Assembly (NCBI RefSeq): GCF_020217005.1
Contig: NZ_JAIWOI010000333.1
Location: forward strand, 1-10,000
Length of the DNA stretch: 10,000 bases
Direction: 5' to 3'
Source: Rheinheimera sp.
Lineage (GTDB): Bacteria > Pseudomonadota > Gammaproteobacteria > Enterobacterales > Alteromonadaceae
Shown here: positions 1 to 7,171 of the stretch, one piece after another
How the letters are laid out: every line of letters begins with the position of its first letter
How positions within the stretch are numbered: position 1 is the stretch's first letter
Program-made: the position numbers and the translations under genes
Notes under the pieces: model-generated
What the model was told of the DNA's origin: nothing
Seen by the model: the letters and a program-made list of their open reading frames with translations, nothing else
Database searches by the model: none

Positions 1-77
1 GTGCAGAGCAAAACCAGCAAAGTGGGCCGGTATTGGATGAAAGTCTGCTGTCCCGCCATAGCAGCCGTTTTATCCAC
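1..77 (-). CDS. N-terminal fragment of an unidentified protein, cut by the window edge
   Basis: An open minus-strand frame runs to the left edge without a stop. Two starts are possible. A GTG at 77-75 directly follows the TGA of the upstream gene and has a CAGGG sequence about 9 nt before it. An in-frame ATG lies at 59-57 and has no clear ribosome binding site. From the GTG the visible peptide starts (M)DKTAAMAGQQTF and continues into a hydrophobic stretch (TLLVLLC), which suggests the start of a membrane segment or signal peptide. The tight spacing suggests it belongs to the same transcript as the thioredoxin-like gene and the chemotaxis receptor. Only about 25 residues are visible, so no family can be named. 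Confidence 0.45.
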   Translation of the reverse strand, partial: MDKTAAMAGQQTFIQYRPTLLVLLC

Positions 78-608
78 TCAGTTTGCCCTGCATCGGCAAG
101 CTGTGCTTTCGCCATTCAGCCAAAAACCTGGTAATACAGTGAGGCCGCTGATAATGCCCTCCAGTACACTGGCATTGTCGCTGCACATGAAATCTGTGGC
201 TAAAGGTCCGGCATAAAGCAGCTGTTGGTTTTGAAACAGCAGCAACAGCGGTGTGGCTATGATGTCTATGCCAAGTGCCGTTGCTTCGGCCAGCTCCAGC
301 TCTTTGACGGCCAGATCAGGCTGGCGCTGCTGCAGACGCTGCAGATGCTCTTTGGCATAAGAGCTGCAACTGCAGTGTGAGTCTGTGATTAACACCGCTT
401 GCCAACGGCGGTCTGGTAACAGTTGCCGGTTCAGCTTGCTTTGTACTTGCGCTGGCAGAAGTGGCTGATGTTGCCATACAGACTGCTCATCGAATACACC
501 GTAATGACCTAAAAAGAACCAATAAAAAGCGGCCGCGCTGCCTGCCAGCCAAAGCAGCAGCAAGGCAATTGCGGCTTTTACCCGCCAAGACCTTTGTTGC
601 TGTTTCAA
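78..608 (-). CDS. Membrane-anchored thioredoxin-like protein (DUF6436 type)
   Basis: A 176-residue protein with a short basic N-terminus, one hydrophobic segment at about residues 12-33, and a probably periplasmic globular part. The fold looks like a reduced thioredoxin domain. A cysteine pair in the motif DSHCSCS (Cys79 and Cys81) follows a beta-strand-like VLIT, as the active site does in thioredoxins. A later T-P (in [10 protein letters not shown]) matches the cis-proline position, followed by a YAGP strand turn. Further cysteines lie in FMCSDN and in the C-terminal ACRCRAN. These are the landmarks I associate with the DUF6436 family, whose reaction is not established; a disulfide or metal-related role is inference. 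The pair is CxC rather than the usual CxxC. The start is a TTG overlapping the TGA of the upstream receptor gene (TTGA), which suggests translational coupling. No other start lies upstream of the membrane segment. Confidence 0.8.
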   Translation of the reverse strand: MKQQQRSWRVKAAIALLLLWLAGSAAAFYWFFLGHYGVFDEQSVWQHQPLLPAQVQSKLNRQLLPDRRWQAVLITDSHCSCSSYAKEHLQRLQQRQPDLAVKELELAEATALGIDIIATPLLLLFQNQQLLYAGPLATDFMCSDNASVLEGIISGLTVLPGFWLNGESTACRCRAN

Positions 609-2092
609 CTGCTGAATCTATTGGCTTCAGTGGCCAGTTGATTAGCAACCTGCTCAATCTGCAGCGTACTTTGTTTTACCTTTTCGCTGCGCTGCATCTG
701 AGCAGCGGCGCTGTCACTCAGATACTGAGCGCCTTGTGCCATCTCAGCGCTGGCATGGCGTTGTTGCTCTAAAGATCCGGCCATGATATCGGCCGAACGT
801 GCTACAGACTGAGCCTCCCCTGTTATGGTATTCAGTAGCTCATCGCTACGTTTGGCCAGACCGACGGTGTGGTCAACCTGACTTAAACAATGCTGCACCG
901 ATCGGACAGAGCTTTGACTGGCCTCAGTTAAGGTTTGGATCATGCGCTGAATTTGTTCTGTCGATTGCTGAGTGCGGCCTGCTAATGTGCGAACTTCATC
1001 TGCCACTACAGCAAAACCACGGCCTTGCTCGCCAGCTCTGGCCGCTTCAATAGCTGCATTTAACGCCAGCAGGTTGGTTTGTTCCGCTATGCTTCTGATC
1101 ACGTCCAACACTGAGGTTATTTCTTTGCTGGATAAGGCCATGCTGTCTACTTTTTGTCCTGCGTCCTGCAACGTCACTGCTAAAGTAGAAATCGCCGCTA
1201 TGGTTTGGTCAACTGAGTCCTTGCCGGCCACTGAACTCTGTTCAGCTTGTTGTGCTGCACTGAGCACTGCAGCTGCCAATTCCCCCAAAGCCTGAATACT
1301 TTGCGCCATTTCCTCCGAAGCCGCCGCGATACGTTTCACCTGAGTATTTTGTTGATGCATACCTGCAACCAGTTGCTGGCCGTCCTCAGACAAATGCGCA
1401 CTTTCGGTATGCAGCAAAGCCACAGACTGGTTAATAGTTTGCACTGTATGCTGAATACCATCCAGCGCCTGATTAAATTGCAGGACCAGACGGGAACTGA
1501 TGTCTGGGCAACGTACTGTTAAATTAATATGAGCGGGATCAGCCACCAGCTCTTTAGTGGTTTCGGAAAAAGCCAGGCCAACCATAGCTTCTTTGTACGA
1601 ATTTAAAGTGATGATAATAAGTACAGCCGATTCCACCACCACATAAGCGGCATGCACCAGTACATTACTAAAAGTGGCGTCCTGGGCTGGTACTAAAAAC
1701 ACAGCGGCATGCTGCATTTGTAAATATGCGAACAGTAAGTGATGCACTGCAATAGTCACGGCAGCTGCCGCTATAACAGTCCAGTCCCGAAAGGCACTCA
1801 ATACGGCCAGCAGCACAAAAATGCCAAAATGCAGTTCTGTTACGCCGTTGGACTGATGAATATGCAAAGCGCTAAACAACATAAAAGACACACCAAAGGC
1901 GATACGCGACAATCGGTGATCCCTTAAGGTTTTATACAACAGAAAAGGCACGATCAAAGCGGGCAGACCGATCAAAAAAGCTGCGCCCCAGCTTTGGTGC
2001 CAGCTGGCTAAAGCCAATGCCAATAACATCAGCACCAGATTAATACTATTCATGATACGAAAGGCTTGTTGGCGGAATGGGTAGATAGACAT
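605..2092 (-). CDS. Methyl-accepting chemotaxis protein with multi-pass membrane input domain
   Basis: A 495-residue chemoreceptor. Residues about 15-165 form some six hydrophobic segments with short loops and no large periplasmic ligand-binding domain. They include the sequence [14 protein letters not shown] followed by a segment with paired histidines (AVHHLLF), which I recognise from a class of receptors with membrane-embedded sensors. A HAMP-like stretch follows at about 180-225 (INLTVRC, then FNQALDGI). The rest is the long cytoplasmic coiled coil. Its hairpin tip at about 345-365 carries the diagnostic [19 protein letters not shown] and [12 protein letters not shown], which contact CheA and CheW. 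The C-terminus (EANRFSS) has no NWETF-like tether for CheR/CheB. The signal sensed cannot be read from the sequence. The ATG start has an AGAGG ribosome site 5-6 nt upstream. The stop overlaps the next gene by 4 nt. It is divergent from the phosphatase gene. Confidence 0.95.
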   Translation of the reverse strand: MSIYPFRQQAFRIMNSINLVLMLLALALASWHQSWGAAFLIGLPALIVPFLLYKTLRDHRLSRIAFGVSFMLFSALHIHQSNGVTELHFGIFVLLAVLSAFRDWTVIAAAAVTIAVHHLLFAYLQMQHAAVFLVPAQDATFSNVLVHAAYVVVESAVLIIITLNSYKEAMVGLAFSETTKELVADPAHINLTVRCPDISSRLVLQFNQALDGIQHTVQTINQSVALLHTESAHLSEDGQQLVAGMHQQNTQVKRIAAASEEMAQSIQALGELAAAVLSAAQQAEQSSVAGKDSVDQTIAAISTLAVTLQDAGQKVDSMALSSKEITSVLDVIRSIAEQTNLLALNAAIEAARAGEQGRGFAVVADEVRTLAGRTQQSTEQIQRMIQTLTEASQSSVRSVQHCLSQVDHTVGLAKRSDELLNTITGEAQSVARSADIMAGSLEQQRHASAEMAQGAQYLSDSAAAQMQRSEKVKQSTLQIEQVANQLATEANRFSS

Positions 2093-2098
2093 AAAAAC
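2093..2098 (-). promoter_or_regulatory. Spacer of the chemoreceptor ribosome binding site
   Basis: Reading on the minus strand, AGAGG followed by five T residues immediately precedes the ATG at 2092-2090. This supports that start over internal methionines. I found no convincing sigma-70 or sigma-28 (flagellar) promoter for this gene in the 257-bp divergent region. Confidence 0.55.
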
Positions 2099-2295
2099 CT
2101 CTATGGCCTGGCTAGGGGACTACTGCTGCATTCTATGATTCAATTGATGGCGCAATTCGTCAGAAGAATCAAACGGTAGACTAAAAGTGTAGCTGCATTC
2201 AGCAAGAGCAGGCTTTACGTTTTTATGCGCTGTTGGATCAGCAATTGAGTTGAGCTGCATTAAGAAGCAGACGAAGTGTGGTCAGTCCTGATTTT

Positions 2296-2329
2296 CCGTC
2301 ATCAAACAATCATTAAAGCTCTCTACAGT
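2296..2329 (+). promoter_or_regulatory. Candidate PhoB-dependent promoter upstream of phoD
   Basis: CCGTCAT (2296-2302), a 4-bp spacer CAAA, and CAATCAT (2307-2313) reproduce the 7-4-7 layout of a Pho box (consensus half-site CTGTCAT). The half-sites match at 6 of 7 and 5 of 7 positions. Ten bases downstream lies TACAGT (2324-2329), a 4 of 6 match to the -10 consensus. This is the usual distance when a Pho box replaces the -35 element. The predicted transcript would start near 2336, giving a leader of about 14 nt with the ribosome site at 2341-2346. The downstream gene belongs to a family commonly controlled by phosphate starvation, which supports the reading. PhoB control is inference from motif and context. 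Confidence 0.55.
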
Positions 2330-2340
2330 AGTGCGTTTTG

Positions 2341-2346
2341 GGAGGG
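2341..2346 (+). promoter_or_regulatory. Strong Shine-Dalgarno of phoD, fixing the start at 2350
   Basis: GGAGGG lies 3 nt before the ATG at 2350. It also rules out the in-frame TTG at 2338, which would lie upstream of the ribosome site. The ATG start places the twin-arginine motif at the expected distance from the N-terminus. Confidence 0.8.
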
Positions 2347-2349
2347 ACT

Positions 2350-4050
2350 ATGACGAACTTAAGCAGAAGAAATTTTCTAAAAAACAGCACTTTTTTCACA
2401 GGAGCCGCATGGTTAAGCAGCAGCGTGTTTGGTTGCAGCGGCACTGGTGCCACTGCGACAAACAGCAGTGCTATCGAGTTTTTACATGGGGTTGCCAGTG
2501 GCGACCCTTTAACAGATAGCCTGATTTTATGGACTAAAGTCACTCCGGCACAGCAAGTGGATGCAGTGCAATTGCTGCTGGAAGTCAGTGATAGCCCAGA
2601 CTTTGGCAAAGTGCAGCATCAGCAGCTTTGTCTGGCGCGCAAAGACGCTAATTATTGCTGCAAAGTAGACTTAACTGGTCTGCAGCCTGGCCGCAGTTAT
2701 TACTATCGTTTTAGCGACAGTAATACGGTTTCAGCTACAGGCCATGGCAAAACTTTACCTGCAGGCTCTGTGTCAGAGGTCCGCTTTGCTGTCTTGTCCT
2801 GCTCCAATTATCCGGCTGGTTATTTCCATGTCTACCAGCAAGTTGCGCAGCAGCAACTGGACGCTGTGCTGCATTTAGGCGATTACATTTACGAATATGA
2901 GCAAGGTGGTTATGCCACAGAGCGCTCTGTGGAGTTAGGTCGCGCTTTAGCTGCTGATAATCAGGCCGAAATGGTCAGTCTTACCGATTACCGTAAACGT
3001 TACGCTTTGTACCGCAGTGACAAAGATTTACAGCAGGCTCATGCCAATCACAGCTTTATTTGTGTCTGGGATGACCACGAAATTACCAACGATGCCTGGA
3101 CAGATGGTGCCGAAAACCATCAGCCGGATGAAGGCGATTATCAGCTGCGTAAGCTCAATGCCCTGCAGGCGTATTACGAGTGGATGCCAATACGGCCTCT
3201 TGTGTCGGGTCAGCAACAAAGCTTAAGCCGCAGTTTTGCCTTTGGTGATTTAGTTGACCTGCATATGCTCGACACCCGCATTGAAGGCCGCAACCAGCAG
3301 CTTGAGTATGCTCACTACACAGATAAAACCAGTGGCGCTTTTGATAGTCAGCGTTTTATCGCTGATTTAACCAATTCAAAGCGGACTTTACTGGGACAAA
3401 AACAGCAGCAATGGCTGCAGGCGCAACTGCTGCGCTCTAAAGCTCAGTATCAGGTGCTGGGGCAGCAGGTGTTGATGGCGAAGATGATGTTTCCCTCAGA
3501 GTTGCTGTCTGCCTTTTCTAAACCTGGCCCAGAGTTAGTCGACAAAATAGCTCAGTTAACCGCCTTAAAACAGCGTGTTGCCAAAGGAGATACCAGCCTG
3601 ACTGCAGAGGACAAAAAACGTATTGAGTCTGTTGTCGCTTACAACCTGGACGCCTGGGACGGTTATCCGTACGAGCGTGAAGTGATTTATAAAACAGCAC
3701 TACAGCAGAACAAACAACTGGTGGTGCTGGCCGGCGATACACATAACGCCTGGGCTGCCAGTTTGCATGATCAGCAAGGCAATAAAGTAGGTATAGAATT
3801 GGCCACGCCTTCTGTCAGCTCGCCTGGTATTGAAACCTATCTGAAGCTGAACACCACACAAGTGGAGCAATTAGCCGCTGTGCTGCCGACTCTGATTGAC
3901 GAGCTGGAGTACTGTAATTTGCATCAACGTGGTTATTTGTTGGTAGCCTTTAGCAAAGCACAAGTCGATGCTCGCTGGTTTTTTGTCGATGACATCACGA
4001 AAAAGCAGTATCAAACCAGGTTAGGACACCAGCAGAGCTATAAGCTCTAG
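2350..4050 (+). CDS. phoD: Alkaline phosphatase D family phosphodiesterase/phosphatase, Tat-exported
   Basis: A 566-residue protein. The N-terminus SRRNFLK followed by a hydrophobic stretch is a twin-arginine signal, implying export of a folded metalloenzyme. A cysteine at residue 29 (VFGC) resembles an imperfect lipobox, so a Tat lipoprotein is possible. The PhoD N-terminal domain is recognised by FLHGVASGDP and LILWTKVTP at about 40-65. The metallophosphatase domain follows, with SCSNYPAG near 150, HLGDYIYEYE near 175, WDDHEITND near 240, LDTRIEGR near 307 and AGDTHNAW near 460; the Asp, Asn and His residues are the expected metal ligands. Known PhoD enzymes use iron and calcium and release phosphate from mono- and diesters outside the cytoplasm. 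The gene stands alone and is divergent from the chemoreceptor. A Pho-box-like site lies upstream. No frameshift or missing motif is seen. Confidence 0.93.
   Translation: MTNLSRRNFLKNSTFFTGAAWLSSSVFGCSGTGATATNSSAIEFLHGVASGDPLTDSLILWTKVTPAQQVDAVQLLLEVSDSPDFGKVQHQQLCLARKDANYCCKVDLTGLQPGRSYYYRFSDSNTVSATGHGKTLPAGSVSEVRFAVLSCSNYPAGYFHVYQQVAQQQLDAVLHLGDYIYEYEQGGYATERSVELGRALAADNQAEMVSLTDYRKRYALYRSDKDLQQAHANHSFICVWDDHEITNDAWTDGAENHQPDEGDYQLRKLNALQAYYEWMPIRPLVSGQQQSLSRSFAFGDLVDLHMLDTRIEGRNQQLEYAHYTDKTSGAFDSQRFIADLTNSKRTLLGQKQQQWLQAQLLRSKAQYQVLGQQVLMAKMMFPSELLSAFSKPGPELVDKIAQLTALKQRVAKGDTSLTAEDKKRIESVVAYNLDAWDGYPYEREVIYKTALQQNKQLVVLAGDTHNAWAASLHDQQGNKVGIELATPSVSSPGIETYLKLNTTQVEQLAAVLPTLIDELEYCNLHQRGYLLVAFSKAQVDARWFFVDDITKKQYQTRLGHQQSYKL
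4034..4048 (+). other. Small inverted repeat overlapping the 3' end of phoD
   Basis: AGAGC, a 5-nt loop, then GCTCT form a perfect 5-bp stem inside the last codons of phoD, ending 2 nt before the end of the stop codon. No T-run follows it, so it is not a convincing intrinsic terminator. It could help protect the 3' end of the transcript, but the stem is short. Confidence 0.25.
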
Positions 4051-4084
4051 CCGTGAAAACTAAAAATCAAGTCTGAGTAGTAGT

Positions 4085-4205
4085 CAAAGTAATTGGAGTT
4101 GCAGGGAGGCGACAAGCCGGCTAGTCCCCAGGAGCATAGCTACCTATGTGACTGGGGCTAGATGGTGCAGTCAACGAAGCGGCAGCTTCAAGTACGAAGG
4201 CTATA
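4085..4205 (+). repeat. Structured intergenic repeat element, copy 1 (full length, 121 bp)
   Basis: This copy aligns without gaps to the reverse complement of 8241-8361, with about 88 of 121 positions identical by hand count. It starts CAAAGTAATTGG and ends near AAGGCTATA. The outer arms 4089-4104 and 4180-4195 pair over 16 positions with two mismatches, counting G-T as paired. The central hairpin is CTAG, a bulged T, CCCCAG, GAG, CATAG, loop CTAC (4140-4143), CTATG, TGA, CTGGGG, CTAG (4121-4161). The GAG/TGA internal loop could form tandem G-A pairs in RNA. The right end overlaps the last 18 bp of lnt, including its stop codon. The element lies between convergent phoD and lnt, sense to phoD and antisense to lnt. 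There is no T-tract, so it is not a classical terminator. No coding capacity is seen. Confidence 0.85.
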
Positions 4206-5708
4206 ACGTCTAAAACTTAACAATCCAACAGAGAACAGGCTGACAATAAGTACAGGCCAGTCACTCCAACGGCTGTATAAAGTACGGCCTTGTACCAATG
4301 GCACTTCAGCTGTTAACACGCCTTGTTCAAACTGGAGCAAACGCGCCTGTTCTTTGCCATCCGCAGTCACAGTAGCCGTAATGCCGTTGTTTGTTGCTCT
4401 GAGCAAAGGACGACCTAGCTCCAGAGCCCGCATTCTGGCTATTTCTAAGTGCTGATGTGGACCTATCGAATCACCAAACCAGGCATCGTTACTGACTGTC
4501 AGCAGAAAGTCGGTGTTGTCGTTAAAATTGGCAATCATCTGGCGAGGAAAGGCAATTTCAAAACACAAAGCGGCCAGTAAAGCATAGCCATTGGCCTGTA
4601 AATTAGGTTGTAGCCAGTCGCCACGGCTAAAGGAACTCATAGGCAAATTAAAAAAGGGTGCCACATGTTTCAGGATCGACTGAAAGGGCACAAATTCGCC
4701 TATAGGCAATAAATGATGTTTTTGGTAGCGGTTTTTAGTGCTGTATCTGTAATCGCCGCCTGTGGTTTTTTCGCCGGATTTACCCAGCACTATCATGCCG
4801 TTATAGGCATCGCCGTTTTCTTTATAATCCAGAATACCTGTCACTACAGCTGTATTGTTTTCTGCAGCCAGCATATCCAAATTAAATAAATAGGCTAACG
4901 CCAGAGGCTCTAATTGGGGGATAGCAGCTTCAGGCCAAATCATAATATCTGTATTCAGATAAGGACGACTCAGTTCCATGTATTTGCGCATGGTGATGGC
5001 TTCCTGCTCCGGATCCCAGCGTAATTCCTGCGCTATATTGCCCTGTACCAATGCTACTTTTACTTTAGCGCCAGTTTCCTGCCAACCTTTGAGCAGATGA
5101 AGGCCAGGGCTGACCGCCAGAATTAAGAACGCAATAGCTGGCCACACCCAGAGTTTACGTTGCACAGCAACAGCAACAGAGCCCGCGATTAACAGCATTA
5201 AAAAGCTAATGCCAGTTTCGCCTATAACAGGTGCCCAGGGCGCCATCCAGCCATCGGTTTGGCTGTAACCCACAGATAACCAGGGGAAACCCGTTAAGAA
5301 CCAGGATCGCAGATTTTCAACGATAAACCAGCTGGATGCTAATAGCAGCGGAAACCAGAAGTTGCCACGGAAACGCCAGCTAAACCAGGTCGCAAGGGCA
5401 GGGAACACAGACAAGTAGCCCACCAGCAGCGCCATGATGGCCAGACTGGCCACCAGAGGCATACCACCAAAAGTGGCAATACTGACATGGACCCAACTAA
5501 TACCTACACCAAACCAACCCAAGCCATAGGCATAACCAAAAATAGCAGCCTGTTTAGGGCTTTGAGCTTGTTGTATGCAGTACGCCAATACCAATAAGGT
5601 GAGCAGCGGCAGCATATGGTAGCTAAATGGGGCAAAAGCTAAGGTGTTTAATGCACCCAGCCCTGCTAAAAGCAGGGCTGGAAACCAGGAGGTTTTTGAC
5701 AACAGCAA
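4188..5708 (-). CDS. lnt: Apolipoprotein N-acyltransferase
   Basis: A 506-residue inner-membrane enzyme, close to the roughly 512 residues usual in enterobacteria. It adds the third acyl chain to the N-terminal cysteine of lipoproteins, using phospholipid as donor. The N-terminal 200 residues are a series of hydrophobic segments, including FAPFSYHMLPLL and the conserved TGFPWLSVGYSQ. The C-terminal nitrilase-like domain carries the catalytic triad: Glu in MIWPEAAIP (near 258), Lys in YQKHHLLPIGEFVPF (near 331) and Cys in LAALCFEIAFPRQ (near 381). The late motifs NDAWFGDS and ATNNGITA are also present. The start is a TTG preceded by AAGGA at about 7 nt, which overlaps the end of corC; only 3 nt separate the genes. 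A second TTG at 5702 is less well spaced. The last residues, YSLRT, and the TGA are encoded by the end of a dispersed repeat, so the tail has probably been altered. Confidence 0.96.
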   Translation of the reverse strand: MLLSKTSWFPALLLAGLGALNTLAFAPFSYHMLPLLTLLVLAYCIQQAQSPKQAAIFGYAYGLGWFGVGISWVHVSIATFGGMPLVASLAIMALLVGYLSVFPALATWFSWRFRGNFWFPLLLASSWFIVENLRSWFLTGFPWLSVGYSQTDGWMAPWAPVIGETGISFLMLLIAGSVAVAVQRKLWVWPAIAFLILAVSPGLHLLKGWQETGAKVKVALVQGNIAQELRWDPEQEAITMRKYMELSRPYLNTDIMIWPEAAIPQLEPLALAYLFNLDMLAAENNTAVVTGILDYKENGDAYNGMIVLGKSGEKTTGGDYRYSTKNRYQKHHLLPIGEFVPFQSILKHVAPFFNLPMSSFSRGDWLQPNLQANGYALLAALCFEIAFPRQMIANFNDNTDFLLTVSNDAWFGDSIGPHQHLEIARMRALELGRPLLRATNNGITATVTADGKEQARLLQFEQGVLTAEVPLVQGRTLYSRWSDWPVLIVSLFSVGLLSFRRYSLRT

Positions 5709-5711
5709 AAG

Positions 5712-6590
5712 TTAATCCTTCTGTGGCGCTGAAGTTTCTATGGTGGTTTTCGCTCGGATCACCTGTAACTGCACCAACCTTCTGTTATTGGCTTTACTGA
5801 CTTTAAAGGTCAGGTTTTGCAGTTCAATGGTTTCACCTTTTTCCGGCATATGACCAAAAGCGTGCAGTACTATGCCACCTATGGTGCCAGCTTCTTCTTC
5901 ATCGAAATTAGTGCCAAAACTTTCGTTAAATTCGTCCACAGGAGTCAAAGCACTGACCTGATAAACGTGGCTGGCCATTTTCTTGATATCGACATCTTCT
6001 TCATCGTCGTGTTCGTCTTCGATTTCGCCGACAATCTGTTCAAGGATATCTTCAATGGTAATTAAACCAGACACACCACCGTATTCATCAACCACTATGG
6101 CCATATGGTAACGTTTCTGCCGGAACTCTTTCAGTAAGGCATCGACCCTTTTACTTTCCGGGATAATAACGGCAGGGCGCAATAAGTCGCGCAGGCTCCA
6201 TTCGGTGCTACCTTGCAAGGCATGTTGCAGTAAATCTTTGACCAGCAAAATACCTTCGATATGGTCTTTGTCTTCATTGACCACTGGATAACGGCTGTGG
6301 TTATTTTCCAGCAGCAGCGGCATCATTTGTTCAAGCGACTGGTCAATGTTAATGGTGGCCATCTGTGAACGAGGCACCATAATGTCACGGGCGCGCATTT
6401 TGGATACATCCAAAACACCCTGCAACATACTTTGAGTGTCGTTATCAATCAGCTTGCGCATGGCCGCTTCATTGATCACTTCAACCAGATCAGATAAATC
6501 CTGTGGTTCTGCGGTAAAAATCGCGGCTATACGCTCCAGCCATGATTTGGCGGCAGAACCCCGACTAGAGTGGGAATGGTCGTCACCCAT
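5712..6590 (-). CDS. corC: CorC/YbeX-type CBS-domain protein
   Basis: A 292-residue soluble protein. The N-terminal part ([16 protein letters not shown], then [14 protein letters not shown]) leads into two CBS domains at about 65-130 and 135-195, with [39 protein letters not shown] and an acidic [11 protein letters not shown]. The CorC_HlyC (transporter-associated) domain at about 210-285 includes [13 protein letters not shown]. The family has been linked to magnesium and cobalt efflux and more recently to ribosome function; its exact role is unsettled. The ATG start has only a distant GGAG about 13 nt upstream. Gene order, with lnt 3 nt downstream and ybeY upstream, matches the E. coli cluster. 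The 116-bp gap before ybeY contains a shortened repeat copy. Confidence 0.95.
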   Translation of the reverse strand: MGDDHSHSSRGSAAKSWLERIAAIFTAEPQDLSDLVEVINEAAMRKLIDNDTQSMLQGVLDVSKMRARDIMVPRSQMATINIDQSLEQMMPLLLENNHSRYPVVNEDKDHIEGILLVKDLLQHALQGSTEWSLRDLLRPAVIIPESKRVDALLKEFRQKRYHMAIVVDEYGGVSGLITIEDILEQIVGEIEDEHDDEEDVDIKKMASHVYQVSALTPVDEFNESFGTNFDEEEAGTIGGIVLHAFGHMPEKGETIELQNLTFKVSKANNRRLVQLQVIRAKTTIETSAPQKD

Positions 6591-6630
6591 GAGTGAACTT
6601 AAGCTCCAAGTAGTTTAAAACACAATACCC

Positions 6631-6696
6631 AAAGCAGTAGTGTTGCAGCAAAAGAACAAAGTCATTCTGGCTGCAGCTTCAGGTACGCAGGAAATT
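6631..6696 (+). repeat. Structured intergenic repeat element, copy 3 (shortened, core hairpin missing)
   Basis: The left part, from AAAGCAG through GTTGCAGCA and GAACAAAG, resembles the left arm of the other copies with one gap. The right part, GCTGCAGCTTCAGGTACG followed by AGG, matches the right arm of copy 1 at about 21 of 29 positions. The roughly 55 bp that form the CCCC/GGGG hairpin in the full copies are absent. The remaining inner arms, GTTGCAG and CTGCAGC, can still pair. It lies between ybeY and corC and is antisense to them. Divergence is higher than between copies 1 and 2, so homology is likely but not certain. Confidence 0.6.
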
Positions 6697-6706
6697 AAAA
6701 TAACAG

Positions 6707-7168
6707 TTAATCTTCTAAAATATAAGGGTTCTTTATGCCCAATTGCTGCAAAATCAGAATCTCTTCAGCTTCCATTTCTTCAGCGTCTGCGTCATTTATA
6801 TGGTCAAAGCCCAATAAATGCAAGCAACCGTGCACCACCATATGAGCCCAGTGATGATCTAATGCTTTGCCTTGCTCAGCCGCTTCTGCAGCCACCACCT
6901 GAGCACAAATCACTAAATCACCCAATAATGGCAATTCTTCGACACCAGGCGGTAGCTCAAAAGGAAAGCTCAGTACATTGGTCGGTTTATCTTTTTCACG
7001 ATACTCAAAGTTTAATTGCTGACTTTCTGCTTCGTCGACAATACGCACTGTGACTTCCGCTATCTCCTGAAACGGCAAAATAGCGGCTTCCAGCCATTGC
7101 TGAAATTGAGCTTCTGTCGGAAGGTTCGGCGCTTCGCTCGCCAGTTGTAAATCCAGGGTAATACTCAT
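6707..7168 (-). CDS. ybeY: Endoribonuclease YbeY (rRNA maturation and ribosome quality control)
   Basis: A 153-residue protein of typical length. The family signature is the three-histidine zinc site [11 protein letters not shown] at about residues 113-123, preceded by the conserved NVLSFPFE and LGDLVIC. YbeY acts on 16S rRNA 3'-end processing and degradation of defective ribosomes in the cytoplasm. The ATG lies 3 nt after the ybeZ stop, so the two genes are almost certainly cotranscribed and probably coupled. The ribosome binding site is weak, which fits coupling. The C-terminus (NPYILED) ends just before the gap that holds the shortened repeat. Confidence 0.96.
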   Translation of the reverse strand: MSITLDLQLASEAPNLPTEAQFQQWLEAAILPFQEIAEVTVRIVDEAESQQLNFEYREKDKPTNVLSFPFELPPGVEELPLLGDLVICAQVVAAEAAEQGKALDHHWAHMVVHGCLHLLGFDHINDADAEEMEAEEILILQQLGIKNPYILED

Positions 7169-7171
7169 GCT

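Noticed and set aside
1..216. A plus-strand reading frame of 71 codons at the left edge.
   Set aside because: It lies opposite the thioredoxin-like gene, whose cysteine motifs and membrane segment are recognisable, and it shows no recognisable features of its own.
2100..2140. A possible decayed half-copy of the repeat in the chemoreceptor leader (GCAGCAG, TAGTCCCC and CATAG in order on the minus strand).
   Set aside because: Only short words match, the spacing differs from the full copies, and no right arm or closing GGGG is present. Chance is a fair explanation.
2093..2340. A sigma-28 flagellar promoter for the chemoreceptor gene.
   Set aside because: TAAA-like words exist on the minus strand, but none is followed at the right distance by a GCCGATAA-like element.
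4121..4161. The central hairpin of copy 1 as a bidirectional terminator between phoD and lnt.
   Set aside because: The stem is strong, but neither strand has a T-run directly after it, and the same hairpin occurs inside the operon leader of ybeZ, where termination would be unhelpful.
6640..7053. A 137-codon plus-strand frame opposite ybeY.
   Set aside because: Most of it is antisense to a clearly conserved gene, and the translation is low in recognisable structure.
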